Assembly (NCBI GenBank): GCA_965250265.1
Contig: CBDFNO010000011.1
Coordinates: 186,001 to 250,000 of the forward strand
Direction: 5' to 3'
DNA: 64,000 nt
Source: PRS1 sp965250265
GTDB taxonomy: Bacteria; Bacteroidota; Bacteroidia; Flavobacteriales; Flavobacteriaceae
Part shown: in pieces, positions 62,968-64,000 of the stretch
Layout of the letters: each line of letters opens with the position of its first letter
Position numbering within the stretch: the first letter of the stretch is position 1
The notes under the pieces: generated by a model
Told to the model about the DNA's origin: nothing
Seen by the model: only the letters and a program-made list of their open reading frames with translations
The model's database searches: none
Position numbers and translations under genes: made by a program

Positions 62968-63506
62968 AACAAGCCATTAAAAAAGCTAAAGAAAATAATC
63001 AAATAGCATTTAACTTTTTGTTAGACACTTTTTGGAATGATGTTTATGGGTTTCAATTAAAACGCACCGAAAACGAAAACGATGCAGAAGATATTACCAT
63101 TCAAACTTTTTCCAGAGCATTTGATAAAATTAACTCTTTTGATGAGAGCTATAAATTTAAAACTTGGCTTTTTACTATCTCTAAAAATATTCATGTTGAT
63201 TTTCTTCGTAAAAAGAAAATCACAATATCCCATGAAGAAGCTGATAGTTCTACTGAACATTTTTATAATATTATTGATGAATCACCAACTCCAGAAGATA
63301 AAATTATAACAGAACAGAATTTAACAAAATTACTACGTGATATTAAGAAACTAAAACCACATTATCAAGAAGTGATAAATTTAAGGTATTTCCAAGAACT
63401 TACTTACTTGGAAATTTCAAATAAGTTAAACGAGCCAATGAGCAATGTGAAAATAAAATTACTTCGTGCTAAAAAATTGTTAGCTGAAATTATTCAAAAG
63501 AAATAA
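62958..63506 (+). CDS. ECF-type RNA polymerase sigma factor
   Basis: The 182-residue protein starts at TTG 62958 inside the GT2 3' end. Region 2 is 'AEDITIQTFSRAFDKINSF...KTWLFTISKNIHVDFLR', and region 4 is 'YQEVINLRYFQELTYLEISNKLNEPMSNVKIKLLRA'. No anti-sigma gene is adjacent; the next gene is an Nramp transporter coupled by a one-base overlap. Confidence 0.88.
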   Translation: MEIKQAIKKAKENNQIAFNFLLDTFWNDVYGFQLKRTENENDAEDITIQTFSRAFDKINSFDESYKFKTWLFTISKNIHVDFLRKKKITISHEEADSSTEHFYNIIDESPTPEDKIITEQNLTKLLRDIKKLKPHYQEVINLRYFQELTYLEISNKLNEPMSNVKIKLLRAKKLLAEIIQKK

Positions 63507-64000
63507 TGAAGATAAATCTCAAAAAACTCGGTCCAGGACTACTTTTTGCCGGTGCAGCAATTGGTGTATCACATCTCGTTCAATCTACTAGAGCTGGAGC
63601 TGATTTTGGATTAGGATTGCTTTGGGCTTTACTATTGGTGAATTTATTTAAATATCCTTTTTTTCAATATGGCCCACGTTACGCTTCAGCTACAGGAGAA
63701 AGTTTATTAGACGGCTATAAAAAACTAGGTAAAGGTGTTTTAATTGCATATTTCGTGTTGTCATTAGCAACTATGTTCACAATTCAAACGGCAATTACCA
63801 TAGTTACTGCAGGTTTAGCGTCTTCATTATTTGGAGATTTTGTAAGTATCGAAGTTTGGACCATTATTATACTTTTTATTTGTTTGAGCCTATTAATTAT
63901 AGGCAAATACAAATTGTTAGACAAATTAATGAAGATTATTATAATTGTTTTAACAATTAGTACGCTTGCAGCAGTTAGTGTTGCTTTGCTAAATAATACC
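63506..64000 (+). CDS. Nramp-family divalent metal transporter (3' truncated)
   Basis: The gene starts at ATG 63506, overlapping the sigma-factor stop by one base, and is cut at the window end (165 codons seen). 'LGPGLLFAGAAIGVSHLVQSTRAGADFG' is the hallmark N-terminal segment of the Bacteroidota Nramp-like family, with TM1 carrying the metal-site D/N-x-x-P-type region in altered form. Further TM helices follow. Likely imports Mn2+/Fe2+ or related ions; the altered motif leaves the ion uncertain. Confidence 0.83.
   Translation, partial: MKINLKKLGPGLLFAGAAIGVSHLVQSTRAGADFGLGLLWALLLVNLFKYPFFQYGPRYASATGESLLDGYKKLGKGVLIAYFVLSLATMFTIQTAITIVTAGLASSLFGDFVSIEVWTIIILFICLSLLIIGKYKLLDKLMKIIIIVLTISTLAAVSVALLNNT

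Noticed and set aside
1..64000. tRNA, rRNA, integron integrase, transposase
   Set aside because: None was found by eye in the translated frames or spacers; attC-like ends therefore lack a local recombinase.

Overview
The window looks like a chromosomal segment of a marine-type member of the Flavobacteriaceae (Bacteroidota). The DNA is strongly AT-rich. There are many lipoproteins with short Bacteroidota-style signal sequences, several promoters of the Bacteroidota TAnnTTTG (-7) type, TonB-associated outer-membrane proteins, and typical Flavobacteriaceae synteny (ftsH / LUD protein / cdsA / psd / acyl-CoA-binding protein; valS / DUF1573 / aminotransferase / murB). No rRNA, tRNA, CRISPR array or prophage was seen. 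The genus cannot be fixed from the sequence alone.

Layout. 1-9.3 kb: tail of an esterase, a cystathionine beta-synthase-type PLP enzyme, a LolE-like ABC permease, a coupled NamZ (DUF1343) and serine-hydrolase pair that suggests muropeptide salvage, a sterol-desaturase-family hydroxylase, and small periplasmic or metal-cluster proteins. 9.3-17.5 kb: an exported amidohydrolase, an outer-membrane barrel plus giant TPR protein operon, and divergently ftsE plus a methyltransferase. 17.5-26.4 kb: a surface-polysaccharide region with a beta-helix protein, two GT2 and one GT4 glycosyltransferases, an EptA-like transferase, and two tandem Wzx-type flippases. One flippase is broken by a +1 frameshift in a homopolymer. 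26.5-41.7 kb: typA, kdsA, a small-membrane-protein/winged-helix regulator operon followed by creD with a shared palindromic operator, DUF1361 and DUF2809 membrane proteins, a penicillin-acylase-family enzyme, rluD-like, PASTA protein, ddl, coaD, an amidohydrolase and a VOC protein. 41.7-56 kb: a frameshifted SulP transporter, pyrE, birA, rsfS, ftsH and the phospholipid genes, interrupted by two small accessory islands, then valS. 56-64 kb: DUF1573, an aspartyl protease with PDZ, an aminotransferase and murB, an ECF sigma/anti-sigma pair, a GT2, a second ECF sigma factor and the start of an Nramp transporter.

Most striking signal. The two islands (about 43.40-44.97 kb and 52.32-53.28 kb) carry unrelated cargo but share the same ends. 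The left end is a 48-nt near-identical repeat that contains TTCGTTTAA(C). The right end is a hairpin resembling an integron attC site, ending in GTTARAC-GAAA. The left end read on the minus strand has the same hairpin-then-GTTAAAC-GAA layout, so each island is bounded by two outward-facing attC-like ends. No recombinase is present in the window. One island carries a membrane-anchored degenerate-Nudix protein. The other carries an orphan CdiI-type immunity protein overlapping a zinc-ribbon protein. This looks like a trans-mobilised cassette family carrying defence or immunity cargo.

Other points. Two transporter genes each carry one frameshift, so either both are decayed or the assembly has homopolymer errors. 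Several dispersed structured repeats typical of Flavobacteriaceae intergenic DNA are present. One lies directly against a small membrane-protein frame that lacks a start codon.
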